8,239 nt of DNA, taken from the NCBI GenBank assembly GCA_004296865.1, contig SCVQ01000402.1, positions 1 through 8,239 on the forward strand. Reading direction: 5' to 3'. Every line of letters starts with the position of its first letter. Positions within the stretch are counted from its first letter, which is position 1. The stretch comes from Nitrospirota bacterium (GTDB lineage Bacteria > Nitrospirota > Nitrospiria > Nitrospirales > Nitrospiraceae). The position numbers were made by a program, and so were the translations under genes. Of this stretch, positions 1-6,918 are shown piece by piece. Under the pieces are notes generated by a model. It searched no databases, was not told where the DNA came from, and worked only from the letters and a program-made list of their open reading frames with translations.

Positions 1-28
1 TCGCCTGTCCTTGCAGCATTCCAGCCAT
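1..28 (-). CDS. Probable start of a gene running off the left edge
   Basis: An ATG at 28-26 is preceded on the minus strand by GGGAGAGAAG at a usable Shine-Dalgarno distance. The first nine codons read M-A-G-M-L-Q-G-Q-A before the window ends. It lies in the same direction as the binding-protein gene, about 135 bases downstream of that gene's stop. An ABC transporter permease or ATPase gene would be a natural neighbour there, but nothing in nine residues can show this. The call rests only on the start codon, ribosome site and context. Confidence 0.4.
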
Positions 29-49
29 AGTGACTTCTCTCCCTTCTAT

Positions 50-76
50 CTCAACCGCTCGGAGGGAGTGGTTGAG
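50..76. other. Hairpin between the binding-protein gene and the next gene
   Basis: CTCAACCGCTC (50-60) pairs with GAGTGGTTGAG (66-76) as an 11-bp stem with one G-U pair and the five-base loop GGAGG. Neither side has a T tract, so it is not a classical intrinsic terminator. It sits in the 135-base gap between the stop of the binding-protein gene (164) and the putative start at 28. It could slow or process a polycistronic transcript, so that the abundant binding protein is made in excess over downstream genes. That role is inference. Confidence 0.5.
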
Positions 77-163
77 TTACCCCTACTGCGGCCGTCGAGC
101 GAGCACATTCCGATCGTGCGCGCTCCGGGAGCACAGGGTAACCCAGCCACTCCCTCCATCTCT

Positions 164-1465
164 TCACGCCATGCTGTGAATCTTGAAGCTTTTCACATAG
201 GCCTCGGCCTGATTCGGATCGAATACCCTCCCCATAATCGTGTGCTTGGTCGAGGTTGCATTGTGGGTCTGATAGCCCAGTTCCTTCTCAATGCGGTCGC
301 AACCCGCCGCAAGATAGACCTGTTCGGCCACCGCCTTATAGTTCACATCTCCCTTGAGATGTCCCCACCGCTTCATCTGGGTCAGGATCCAGACCGCCAT
401 CGAGTGCCAGGGATAGGGATCGAAGTCGATCCGCTCCGGCACCTTCTTGATGTTGCCGAGCCCGTCGGCGTAGGTGCCGGTCAGTACCTGCTCCAAGACG
501 ATTACCGGCTGATTCAGGTAGTTGGTCGGGGCGATCGCGGCGGCGATCTCCTTCCGGTGGGCTGGATCGGATGCATAGTGCGTCGCATCCACGATCGCCC
601 GCCACATGGCTTGAAACGTGTTGGGATATTGCGTGGCAAAATCCTTCGTCACGGTGAAGGCGCAGCAGGGATGGCGATCCCAGATCTCCCGCGAGAGCAT
701 GAAGAGGAAGCCGACATTTTCATAGACGGCTCGCTGATTGAAGGGGTCCGGCCCCAGGTATCCGTCCACGTTGCCGGCCTTCAGATTTGCGACCATTTCG
801 GGCGGCGGCACGATGCGAATCTGCACGTCCTTGTCCGGGTGGACACCTCCCTCCGCCAGGAAGTAGCGGAGCAGGTAATTATGCATGGAGAAATCGAAGG
901 GTACGCAAAAACGGAACCCCTTCATATCGGCCGCCGTTTTTACGCCCTTGTGTTTGATGTGCAGGGTGATGGCCTGTCCATTGATGTTCTCCACGGCCGG
1001 CATGTACATCGGGGTCGGCATGGACCCGGCTCCCAGCGTCATGGCGAGCGGCATGGGGGTGAGCATGTGCGCCGCGTCCACTTCCTTGTTCACGGCCCAG
1101 TCCCGGATCATGGCCCATCCGGCGGCGCGTTTGACCGAGGCGTTCAAGCCGTGCTTCTTGTAGAAGCCCAGGGGCTCCGCCATGATGATCGGGGTCCCGC
1201 AGGTGATCGGAATGAAGCCGATGCTGACGTCCTTCTTCTCCGGCTTGCCCACCGGATCAGCCGCGAAGGCCTTCAGCTTGCCCAGTGGAAAGGCCTCTGC
1301 GATGAGTGCCGCCAGAGCCGCTGCCCCCATGCCAGCCAGAAATTGCCTCCGGGATGGGTCGGCGGCGCGCAATACCGCCGCGACCACCGCTTGTTCAACT
1401 GTCCGGTCGAAGTACTCTTCTGAAGTGGCCTTGCGTTCCACAGAAACCTCATCATCCATGTGCAT
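164..1465 (-). CDS. CmpA/NrtA-family ABC transporter substrate-binding protein, Tat-exported
   Basis: This 433-residue protein resembles the NMT1-like binding proteins of nitrate/nitrite, cyanate and bicarbonate ABC transporters. A twin-arginine signal is clear: S-R-R-Q-F-L at residues 38-43, then an Ala/Leu-rich segment, with likely cleavage after A-F-A near 68. The mature protein opens with the family's first strand (SIGFIPITCGTPIIMAEPLG, 81-100), followed by a typical two-lobed binding-protein sequence. I chose the ATG at 1465 because GGAGGG lies 6 bases upstream; the longer frame to 1549 overlaps the preceding gene and has no comparable site. Unusually, 38 mostly polar and acidic residues precede the twin arginine. 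It lies 80 bases after the sigma-54 activator gene, and no permease or ATPase is visible in the window. The substrate (nitrate, nitrite, cyanate or another small anion) cannot be decided from sequence, so no symbol is given. Confidence 0.9.
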   Translation of the reverse strand: MHMDDEVSVERKATSEEYFDRTVEQAVVAAVLRAADPSRRQFLAGMGAAALAALIAEAFPLGKLKAFAADPVGKPEKKDVSIGFIPITCGTPIIMAEPLGFYKKHGLNASVKRAAGWAMIRDWAVNKEVDAAHMLTPMPLAMTLGAGSMPTPMYMPAVENINGQAITLHIKHKGVKTAADMKGFRFCVPFDFSMHNYLLRYFLAEGGVHPDKDVQIRIVPPPEMVANLKAGNVDGYLGPDPFNQRAVYENVGFLFMLSREIWDRHPCCAFTVTKDFATQYPNTFQAMWRAIVDATHYASDPAHRKEIAAAIAPTNYLNQPVIVLEQVLTGTYADGLGNIKKVPERIDFDPYPWHSMAVWILTQMKRWGHLKGDVNYKAVAEQVYLAAGCDRIEKELGYQTHNATSTKHTIMGRVFDPNQAEAYVKSFKIHSMA

Positions 1466-1545
1466 GTCAGACCCTCCGTTTAAGTATCTCGCTGAGTGTA
1501 AAGGACCGAGGTGCCCTTCGAAACCTGATCCGTTTATGCCACGCC

Positions 1546-2796
1546 TCACGCTTCCCTGATCCCGTATTTCTTCATCTTGTAAGTCACCTGCCTCGGCGTG
1601 AGCCCCAACGCGCGCGCCGCTCGTGCTCGCACCCAGCCGGCACTCTCCAGGGTGGTCATGAGTTGCTCCCGCTCGATCTCTTGCAGGCTTTCCCCGAGCG
1701 ACTGTCGTGCTGCGCGATCATGTTTCGCATGGCTGGGTTGTCCGCCGGTCACCTGCCGCATGTCCGAGAAATATCCGTGGAGCGACGGCGGGACGCTGCC
1801 CAGCGTGACGAGTTCGTGGCTGGGCTCCACCATGACCACCAACCGCTCCACGCAATTCTGCAATTCCCGCACATTGCCGGGCCAGTGATACCGCCCCATG
1901 AGCGTCAAAAGATCGCGCCCCAGCCTGACCCGGCGCCGGTTCTCCCGATTGAAGCGAGCCAGGAAGTGCTCGATCAAGAGCGGGATGTCCCCCGCCCGAT
2001 CGCGCAAGGGCGGCAGGACGATGGGCACAACATTGAGCCGATAGTAGAGATCCTCCCGAAACGATCCCGCCTGCACCATCGCCTCTAGGTCGCGGTGGGT
2101 GGCAGAGATCACGCGCACGTCCACCGACAGCAGCCGGTTGCCGCCGACCCGCTCGAAGCATTTCTCCTGGAGGACCCGCAGGAGCTTCACTTGCGTGCCG
2201 AGCGGAATATCCCCGATTTCATCCAGGAACAAGGTCCCGCCATCCGCCAGTTCAAACCGCCCCTTGCGGGTTTCGACGGCCCCGGTGAAAGCGCCTCGCT
2301 CATGGCCGAACAGTTCGCTCTCCAGCAAGGTCTCGGTCACGGCCGCGCAATGCAGCCGGACGAACGGCCCCCTGGCCCGCTCCCCCTCCAGGTGAATCGC
2401 CTTCGCGACGAGCTCCTTGCCGGTCCCGCTTTCCCCACGGAGCAACACGGTCGCCTGGCTGCGACTCACCTGTTTGATCTCTCGATAGACCTGTTGTATC
2501 GCCTCGCTCAGTCCCACCAAGCCGGCGGGCCGGCCAACCTGGATGGGCTCCCGATCCGCCTTCTCCGCATCTGCATGCCGGGCGTCACACTCCCCGGCGC
2601 TTTCTCTCTTGGCCAGCCTGGCTTTCACCGCCAGTAGGCGATCCTGGAGAAGCTGCCCGGCTCGGTTCAGTCGTTGCTGGTCGCTGCCCGGACAGGCCAA
2701 AGCCTCAGCGATCGCCTCCAGTGCAGCGCCTTCGCCAGCCAGGAAAGCTTGCAGAGGAGAATCCTGTTCGTACTCACGCCTGTCCGCCACAATCAT
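1546..2796 (-). CDS. NifA-like sigma-54-dependent transcriptional activator, Fis-type DNA binding
   Basis: This 416-residue bacterial enhancer-binding protein has an AAA+ domain at about 92-325: Walker A GESGTGKE (121-128), the sigma-54 contact loop GAFTGA (168-173), Walker B GGTLFLDEIG (186-195) and WPGNVRELQN (305-314). A Fis helix-turn-helix ends the protein (about 372-416, with RAARALGLTPRQVTYKMKKYG), most like the NifA type. The N-terminal 90 residues are too short for a full GAF domain and show no receiver-domain pattern; they are largely charged and helical. The ATG at 2796 is preceded by AAGGA at 9 bases. A longer frame to 3081 would run back through the terminator and into glnK, so I reject it. 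The gene lies 175 bases after glnK, behind a terminator-like element, and 80 bases before the binding-protein gene. As a sigma-54 activator beside P-II it probably serves nitrogen control; its targets are not shown. Confidence 0.93.
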   Translation of the reverse strand: MIVADRREYEQDSPLQAFLAGEGAALEAIAEALACPGSDQQRLNRAGQLLQDRLLAVKARLAKRESAGECDARHADAEKADREPIQVGRPAGLVGLSEAIQQVYREIKQVSRSQATVLLRGESGTGKELVAKAIHLEGERARGPFVRLHCAAVTETLLESELFGHERGAFTGAVETRKGRFELADGGTLFLDEIGDIPLGTQVKLLRVLQEKCFERVGGNRLLSVDVRVISATHRDLEAMVQAGSFREDLYYRLNVVPIVLPPLRDRAGDIPLLIEHFLARFNRENRRRVRLGRDLLTLMGRYHWPGNVRELQNCVERLVVMVEPSHELVTLGSVPPSLHGYFSDMRQVTGGQPSHAKHDRAARQSLGESLQEIEREQLMTTLESAGWVRARAARALGLTPRQVTYKMKKYGIREA

Positions 2797-2814
2797 TGTT
2801 GTCGTTCCTTGGCC

Positions 2815-2882
2815 AAAAAAACGGCGCCAGCGACCGCCGAAGTACGTGCCTAGGAGCTCGCCTCGACAATGCTGGCGCCGTT
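2815..2882 (-). terminator. Terminator-like hairpin between glnK and the sigma-54 activator gene
   Basis: AACGGCGCCAGC (2820-2831) and GCTGGCGCCGTT (2871-2882) form a perfect 12-bp inverted repeat with 39 bases between the arms. Read on the minus strand, the stem is followed by a T7 tract (2815-2821), the arrangement of an intrinsic terminator. The next bases carry the ribosome site of the activator gene, whose ATG is only about 20 bases further on. The loop is much longer than in a usual terminator and contains the palindromes GAGCTC and CCTAGG, so it may fold further. It probably limits read-through from the ammonium operon, perhaps conditionally. Confidence 0.65.
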
Positions 2883-2888
2883 GCCAGA

Positions 2889-2919
2889 AGCCAATCCGAC
2901 GACATTGTCGGACTTGGCT
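2889..2919 (-). promoter_or_regulatory. Leader hairpin with core GACAATGTCGTC before the terminator
   Basis: AGCCAA (2889-2894) pairs with TTGGCT (2914-2919), and TCCGAC (2895-2900) pairs with GTCGGA (2907-2912), giving a 12-bp stem with one bulged base (2913) and a six-base loop. Read on the minus strand, the top of the stem and the loop are GACAATGTCGTC, which differs by one base from GACAATGACGTC in both units upstream of the lipoprotein gene. The hairpin ends six bases before the terminator stem, like a sensor hairpin placed before an expression platform. The regulatory role is inference. Confidence 0.5.
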
Positions 2920-2971
2920 CGTCTTACGTATCTCTGCCTTTAACGGGCCTGGCGGTCGGCCACGTTCTCTG

Positions 2972-3322
<351 letters not shown>

Positions 3323-3343
3323 TCACACCAGGCCGCCCGATGC

Positions 3344-3475
3344 TTAAGACGGCTCGTCGGCTTCCATCATGTCAATCCGTGGAGTCTCACCAGGAATCTC
3401 GGACTTCTTCTCGATCTTGCTACGAATAGGCGGCCTCGTTATGCTGACTTTGATCAAGCCCGGCCCTCTCTTCAT
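3344..3475 (-). CDS. Possible small ORF or +1-frame tail overlapping the end of amt
   Basis: In the +1 frame relative to amt, an ATG at 3475 opens 43 codons ending at TAA (3344-3346), 33 bases before the glnK start. The part beyond the amt stop reads like real coding sequence, for example KIEKKSEIPGETPRID followed by MMEADEPS: charged, low in rare residues, and mostly G or C or T in third positions. There is no strong ribosome site before the ATG. It may be a separate small protein, the remnant of a longer Amt C-terminus lost through an indel, a tail joined by frameshifting at TCG-TAG-C, or chance. I only record it as a possibility. Confidence 0.25.
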   Translation of the reverse strand: MKRGPGLIKVSITRPPIRSKIEKKSEIPGETPRIDMMEADEPS

Positions 3476-4838
3476 CGTCGGTCACTCGCAAGCCCATGGT
3501 CATATCGACGACTTTGAGAATCAGATAGGTTCCCACAAAGGCAAATATCCATGATCCTAGCACCGCAACCGCTTGAATGCCAAACTGGGCTGGATTGCCG
3601 AAAAATAACCCGTCGGCCCCGGCCGAATTGACGGCCTTCGAGGCAAACAGCCCGGTCGCTAAAGCTCCCCAGGTCCCCCCCACGCCATGGATTCCAAAAG
3701 CGTCCAACGCGTCGTCATAGCCCAAACGGTTCTTCATGACAACGGCGATGTAACAAAGGACGCCGGCCCCAACGCCGATCCAAATCGAAGACACAGGCCC
3801 CACGAATCCCGACGCTGGCGTAATGGCCACCAGTCCCGCCACAGCTCCGCTGGCCGCACCCAGAGCGGTCGGACGGCCATGATAGACCCATTCCGCGACC
3901 ATCCAGGCCAAGGCCGCAGCCGCGGCGGCCGTATTGGTCACGACGAAGGCGCTGGTGGCCAAGGCATTGGAGGCCACGGCGCTGCCGGCATTGAACCCAA
4001 ACCAGCCGACCCAGAGCAGCCCTGCGCCGATCACGGTCAGGGGAAGATTATGGGGCGACATACGCTCCGTCCCATAACCAAGACGCTTGCCGAAGACGAG
4101 GGCGCAGGCCAACCCGGCGACACCTGAGCTGATGTGCACCACGGTCCCTCCGGCAAAGTCCAACGCTCCCAAATTGCGCATCCAGCCCCCGACAGCCCAG
4201 ACCCAATGGGCCAGGGGATCGTAAATCAGCGTCGCCCACAGAAGGATGAACACGACAAAGGCGCTGAACTTCATCCGTTCCGCGAAGGCCCCTGTGATCA
4301 GGGCTGGCGTAATCACGGCGAACATCAACTGGAACACCATAAACGCCTGGTGCGGAATCGTCGCCGCATAGTCGGCATTGGGATCTCCCCCCACCCCGTT
4401 GAGTCCCAGCCATTCGAGTCCCCCGATGAGATGGGCCTTGTCCGGGCCAAAGGCAAGACTGTAGCCCCACAGCACCCACTGGACCCCGATCAGACAGGCC
4501 ACGACGAAACATTGCAAGATGGTATTCAGGGCGTTTTTTCTCCGCACCATCCCGCCGTAGAAGATGGCCAGTCCCGGCACGGTCATGGCCAAGACCAAGG
4601 CCGATGACGTGAGGACCCAGGCTGTGTCTCCGGTATCCACCTTGGGAGGAGGAACCGGAGCCGGAGTTGCAGCAGGAGCCGCTACGACCGGCTGGGCCGG
4701 AACGACCTCCTGAGCCGATGCCGCCGGAGGAACGGCGACAGGAGCTTCTTGCGCCCAGAGTCCGCTCGCAGGAGCAAAGAGCAGGGCCCAGACAAACACT
4801 GACAAAATGGCGACTCGATACAGTCTTGACACGGTCAT
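3420..4838 (-). CDS. amt: Amt/MEP-family ammonium transporter
   Basis: This 472-residue inner-membrane protein forms the trimeric channel that takes up ammonium. A signal peptide (1-29, ending GLWAQ) is followed by a Pro/Ala/Val-rich linker (30-66) and then the usual eleven hydrophobic helices from about 72 to 447. The Amt signature DFAGGTVVHISSG is at 227-239. The twin pore histidines correspond to His235 and His384 (in FGIHGVGG), the ligand-site Asp to Asp227, and the gate phenylalanines to about 111 and 282. The cytoplasmic tail (RVTDDEERAGLDQSQHNEAA) is of normal type and ends in TAG. The ATG at 4838 has AAGGAGG six bases upstream; a GTG at 4856 in the same frame would absorb this site. 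It begins 24 bases after the porin gene and is followed by glnK, whose product can plug the channel. It is not an Rh-type protein. Confidence 0.95.
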   Translation of the reverse strand: MTVSRLYRVAILSVFVWALLFAPASGLWAQEAPVAVPPAASAQEVVPAQPVVAAPAATPAPVPPPKVDTGDTAWVLTSSALVLAMTVPGLAIFYGGMVRRKNALNTILQCFVVACLIGVQWVLWGYSLAFGPDKAHLIGGLEWLGLNGVGGDPNADYAATIPHQAFMVFQLMFAVITPALITGAFAERMKFSAFVVFILLWATLIYDPLAHWVWAVGGWMRNLGALDFAGGTVVHISSGVAGLACALVFGKRLGYGTERMSPHNLPLTVIGAGLLWVGWFGFNAGSAVASNALATSAFVVTNTAAAAAALAWMVAEWVYHGRPTALGAASGAVAGLVAITPASGFVGPVSSIWIGVGAGVLCYIAVVMKNRLGYDDALDAFGIHGVGGTWGALATGLFASKAVNSAGADGLFFGNPAQFGIQAVAVLGSWIFAFVGTYLILKVVDMTMGLRVTDDEERAGLDQSQHNEAAYS

Positions 4839-4862
4839 AGCTGCCTCCTTCTCCACACCGAA

Positions 4863-6236
4863 TTAGAAGAGGTAAATCACCTGAAATGAGAGAGTTTCCT
4901 GATGGTTAGTAGCAACCGAACCATACTGAAAGACACTCTTATTCGACTGATCGCGCCGGAACTCAATCCTGGTAATGAGCGACGGGACCGGCTTGTACTG
5001 AAGGGTCGGCGTGACCTCCCACAACGTTTGCGCCACCGGCGTCGGGAACGTTGTGTTGGTCGCCCCAAAACAAGTGTTCGTCCCTCCGGCCGAGTCGAAG
5101 GTCCCGTTACAAGTACGAGAACCTCCGGCATCCTCGAAGATTTCCCCGCGGACCCTGGCACTCCACTGGTCGGTCATGTCGTGGATGACATAGGCGGCAA
5201 ACCCGTCCCAACGGGCGTTTGCTTTCAACGCCGCATTGGTCGCCCGTGTCGGATTGTTGGTTTCGTTGACATAATATGGTTCCAGCACGATCGTCGTCTT
5301 GTCCGTCGCCTTAATCGTAGCAATCACCCCTGAAGCCAAACGATTCGAGGATGGGCTATTCCCCGCAGGAGGCCCGGAGGTAAAGGCTCCACCAAACGTC
5401 CGGTTGGGCTGCTCAGGCCCATAGGACCCATAAAAACTCAAGCCAAACCGATCATGGGGAGTCAGGGCCACCAACCATTCCATGGTTTTGCCTTTGTTGT
5501 TGTCGTCGACATTGTCCCAGCCGTTCACAACGCCGAGGGACACCAAGGCCATCGGGTTGATCTGATAGGTCAGACGCAACCCGGTCGTGGTGAAGGCCTG
5601 GCCCAAACCGAACATGAAGGACCGGGAGAAATTCGGATTCTCCCAGCTTTGAATCACCTCATAGCCGATCAAGGTGTTGATCTTGCCGAACTTCACATCG
5701 AGGCCGTTGCCGACCGGAAGGATGTACTGAGCGTACAGCTCCTGAAAATCCATTTCGCTATTGCTCTGGCCGGGAAGGAAATTCGTGCGGGCCCTGGTCA
5801 CCCTCGCATCAAGACCAAAATTCAGCCTTGCACGGAACCCCGCCCGATCCGCCGCGTCGCCCGAGACATCAGCCGGCTTCTCCAGCATGATCTGCACTAA
5901 ATGGGGCATGAAGCTGTTGGCATTCGTGTCGAAAATCCTCAACTGATTCAAATTGCTGTTCGGATTGTTGAAGTTCTGGGTATAGGCGATGTCCACCGCC
6001 CCGGAAATCTTCAACCCCAAGGTTTTCCAAATGCCGGAGGCATCAGTCTTCTTTTCGAGTTTCTCCAGCCTGTCCAGAATGCCTGGGATTGCAGACTCCT
6101 TGGATGCCCCGGCGGACTCCTTAGCCGGAGCCACTGACGCCGGCGGCTCTTCCCCTAAGGCCACGGACATCGGCGCCAGACACAACACAAGCCCGGCAAG
6201 AAACAGTCCCCCCATTCTTCTTATCCCCCTACTCAC
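4863..6236 (-). CDS. Outer-membrane beta-barrel porin, BBP2/OmpL-like
   Basis: This protein of 457 residues has a signal peptide (about 1-28, MSRGIRRMGGLF to VALG), a Pro/Ala/Ser-rich stretch, a short coiled coil (I-L-D-R-L-E-K-L-E-K-K, 53-63) and then a barrel made of alternating strands from about 74 to the end. The barrel ends in V-I-Y-L-F with a terminal Phe, the usual assembly signal. The motifs FGKINTLIGYEVIQSWENPN (183-202) and VVNGWDNVDDNNKGKT (from 236) are typical of the BBP2 porin family as I know it. Two cysteines in the segment TCNGTFDSAGGTNTC could form a disulfide in an outside loop. I took the GTG at 6236 because GGAGG lies 8 bases upstream; a GTG at 6266 and an ATG at 6215 are alternatives. 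Being 24 bases upstream of amt, it probably gives ammonium or other small solutes passage through the outer membrane; its selectivity is unknown. Confidence 0.85.
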   Translation of the reverse strand: MSRGIRRMGGLFLAGLVLCLAPMSVALGEEPPASVAPAKESAGASKESAIPGILDRLEKLEKKTDASGIWKTLGLKISGAVDIAYTQNFNNPNSNLNQLRIFDTNANSFMPHLVQIMLEKPADVSGDAADRAGFRARLNFGLDARVTRARTNFLPGQSNSEMDFQELYAQYILPVGNGLDVKFGKINTLIGYEVIQSWENPNFSRSFMFGLGQAFTTTGLRLTYQINPMALVSLGVVNGWDNVDDNNKGKTMEWLVALTPHDRFGLSFYGSYGPEQPNRTFGGAFTSGPPAGNSPSSNRLASGVIATIKATDKTTIVLEPYYVNETNNPTRATNAALKANARWDGFAAYVIHDMTDQWSARVRGEIFEDAGGSRTCNGTFDSAGGTNTCFGATNTTFPTPVAQTLWEVTPTLQYKPVPSLITRIEFRRDQSNKSVFQYGSVATNHQETLSFQVIYLF

Positions 6237-6325
6237 CTTACGTTCCTCCCCTATTCGAATACCCACCTTCCCTCCCTTTCTTCTGTCACAGGCCTACTGC
6301 ATCACAATCTTTCTTTCAGCAAGCT

Positions 6326-6691
6326 CTAACGTTTCGCGTTTCGATGGGCGCGGGCCATTGCATCAGCCTTCTCCGCAGCTTTCGTATACATCTCGGCGAG
6401 GATTTCGCAGTGTTCCACCAAGTCCACCTTGGGAGGAAGCCCCTCGTGGAATCCAGGACCAGGGCCTGTGCCTGGCGCTTTCTTGTATTCTTCAGCCAAG
6501 GCTTTCATCTCCGCCGCATGCTCGCGCAGGTGAGCGGCATCCTGCTCATACCAGGCAGCAAGGGCCGCATGGTCGTTGCTGGCAAGGAGCGCGCGCGGAG
6601 ACCTGGCCATCCCACCCCAACCAGCACAAGCGGCCAGTCCCAACGTCACCAAGACCACCACGACATTTCTCACGAACCCTCTCCGTTCCAT
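6326..6691 (-). CDS. Small helical lipoprotein of unknown function
   Basis: A 121-residue protein with a lipoprotein signal: M-E-R-R, a hydrophobic run, and the lipobox L-A-A-C at 19-22. The mature part is two amphipathic helical segments separated by a Gly/Pro-rich link (PGTGPGPGFHEGLPP). The first is rich in Ala, His and Glu (residues about 40-68), and the second is HCEILAEMYTKAAEKADAMA near the end. This resembles small His-containing helical lipoproteins common in Nitrospira and some proteobacteria, with no established role known to me. The ATG at 6691 follows GGGAGGGGCT closely; an in-frame ATG at 6703 is weaker. The porin starts 89 bases downstream with no terminator between, so it may be co-transcribed. 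A tandem attenuator-like leader lies upstream. Confidence 0.8.
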   Translation of the reverse strand: MERRGFVRNVVVVLVTLGLAACAGWGGMARSPRALLASNDHAALAAWYEQDAAHLREHAAEMKALAEEYKKAPGTGPGPGFHEGLPPKVDLVEHCEILAEMYTKAAEKADAMARAHRNAKR

Positions 6692-6735
6692 AGCCCCTCC
6701 CATCGGTTTTCCAGCCCGCTTCCCATTCCCGCAGC

Positions 6736-6774
6736 AAAAAAAACGTCCTCGGTTCCGTCACGGAACAGAGGACG
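6736..6774 (-). terminator. Intrinsic terminator of leader unit 2
   Basis: CGTCCTC (6744-6750) pairs with GAGGACG (6768-6774), and GTTCCG (6752-6757) pairs with CGGAAC (6761-6766), with one mismatch between the two stems and a three-base loop. Read on the minus strand, it is followed by T8 (6736-6743). The 5' arm of this stem reuses the GTCC of the element GGACAATGACGTCC, so the small GGAC/GTCC hairpin and the terminator cannot form together. It ends about 44 bases before the lipoprotein ATG, so read-through is needed to express that gene from upstream. Confidence 0.8.
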
Positions 6775-6784
6775 TCATTGTCCA
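6769..6784 (-). repeat. Copy 2 of the 16-bp element TGGACAATGACGTCCT
   Basis: Identical over 16 bp to the copy at 6903-6918, which lies 134 bp away in the same orientation. It contains GGAC-AATGAC-GTCC, a small hairpin, and it overlaps the 5' arm of a terminator stem. The same core with one change (GACAATGTCGTC) recurs between glnK and the activator gene. Confidence 0.85.
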
Positions 6785-6840
6785 CCTCGCGCAGTATTAC
6801 TTGCGCCAGCGAAAGACTTCATCGTCTTTCGCAACTACGT

Positions 6841-6868
6841 AGCATGCCGCTGATCAGTCGCTGGTCAA
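6841..6868 (-). promoter_or_regulatory. Weak possible promoter of unit 2
   Basis: TTGACC (6863-6868) overlaps the end of the T8 tract of terminator 1 and lies 16 bases before CATGCT (6841-6846), which matches the -10 consensus at three of six positions. Support is the parallel with unit 1, where a better promoter stands in the equivalent place. The spacer contains the palindrome CTGATCAG. Confidence 0.22.
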
Positions 6869-6907
6869 AAAAAAGCCCTTTTAGCCCGTCGTACAGACTA
6901 AAAGGAC
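6867..6907 (-). terminator. Intrinsic terminator of leader unit 1
   Basis: Read on the minus strand, GTCCTTTTAGTC pairs with GGCTAAAAGGGC (arms 6896-6907 and 6875-6886) as a 12-bp stem with two G-U pairs and a nine-base loop, followed by T8 (6867-6874). As in unit 2, the 5' arm begins with the GTCC of GGACAATGACGTCC, so the two structures exclude each other. Confidence 0.8.
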
Positions 6908-6918
6908 GTCATTGTCCA
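6903..6918 (-). repeat. Copy 1 of the 16-bp element TGGACAATGACGTCCT
   Basis: Identical to the copy at 6769-6784. Outside these 16 bp the two units differ clearly in sequence while keeping the same order of parts, which argues for conserved function rather than a recent simple duplication. Confidence 0.85.

Larger units (their letters stand above)
6736..6834 (-). ncRNA. Candidate leader/small RNA unit 2
   Basis: This unit has a perfect 9-bp hairpin (GCGAAAGAC / GTCTTTCGC, 6809-6832, loop of six), a second hairpin GCGCA/TGCGC with an eight-base loop near 6788-6805, the shared 16-bp element and an intrinsic terminator. A weak sigma-70-like site lies just upstream. It could be the second half of a double attenuator in the 5' leader of the lipoprotein gene, or an independent small RNA of about 100 bases. 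The 5' end is a guess. Confidence 0.35.

Noticed and set aside
11..1423. Long plus-strand open frame (470 codons) opposite the binding-protein gene
   Set aside because: Its product has no recognisable domain and mirrors the third-position bias of the minus-strand gene, which has a ribosome site, Tat signal and clear family. It is an antisense shadow.
5505..5520. Near match to the GACAATGWCGTC core inside the porin gene
   Set aside because: It encodes the motif G-W-D-N-V-D-D, which I know as typical of the porin family, has a mismatch in the second half and is not followed by a terminator, so coding explains it.
6267..6325. Sigma-54 promoter before the porin gene
   Set aside because: I looked for TGGC and TGC boxes at -24/-12 spacing here, before glnK, before the activator and before the binding-protein gene, and found no convincing match.
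6546..6785. Minus-strand frame of 79 codons starting MDNDVL and crossing into the lipoprotein gene
   Set aside because: As a full gene it overlaps the lipoprotein in another frame and passes through the terminator T tract with Phe-Phe-Leu-Leu; only its first codons are discussed as a possible leader peptide.
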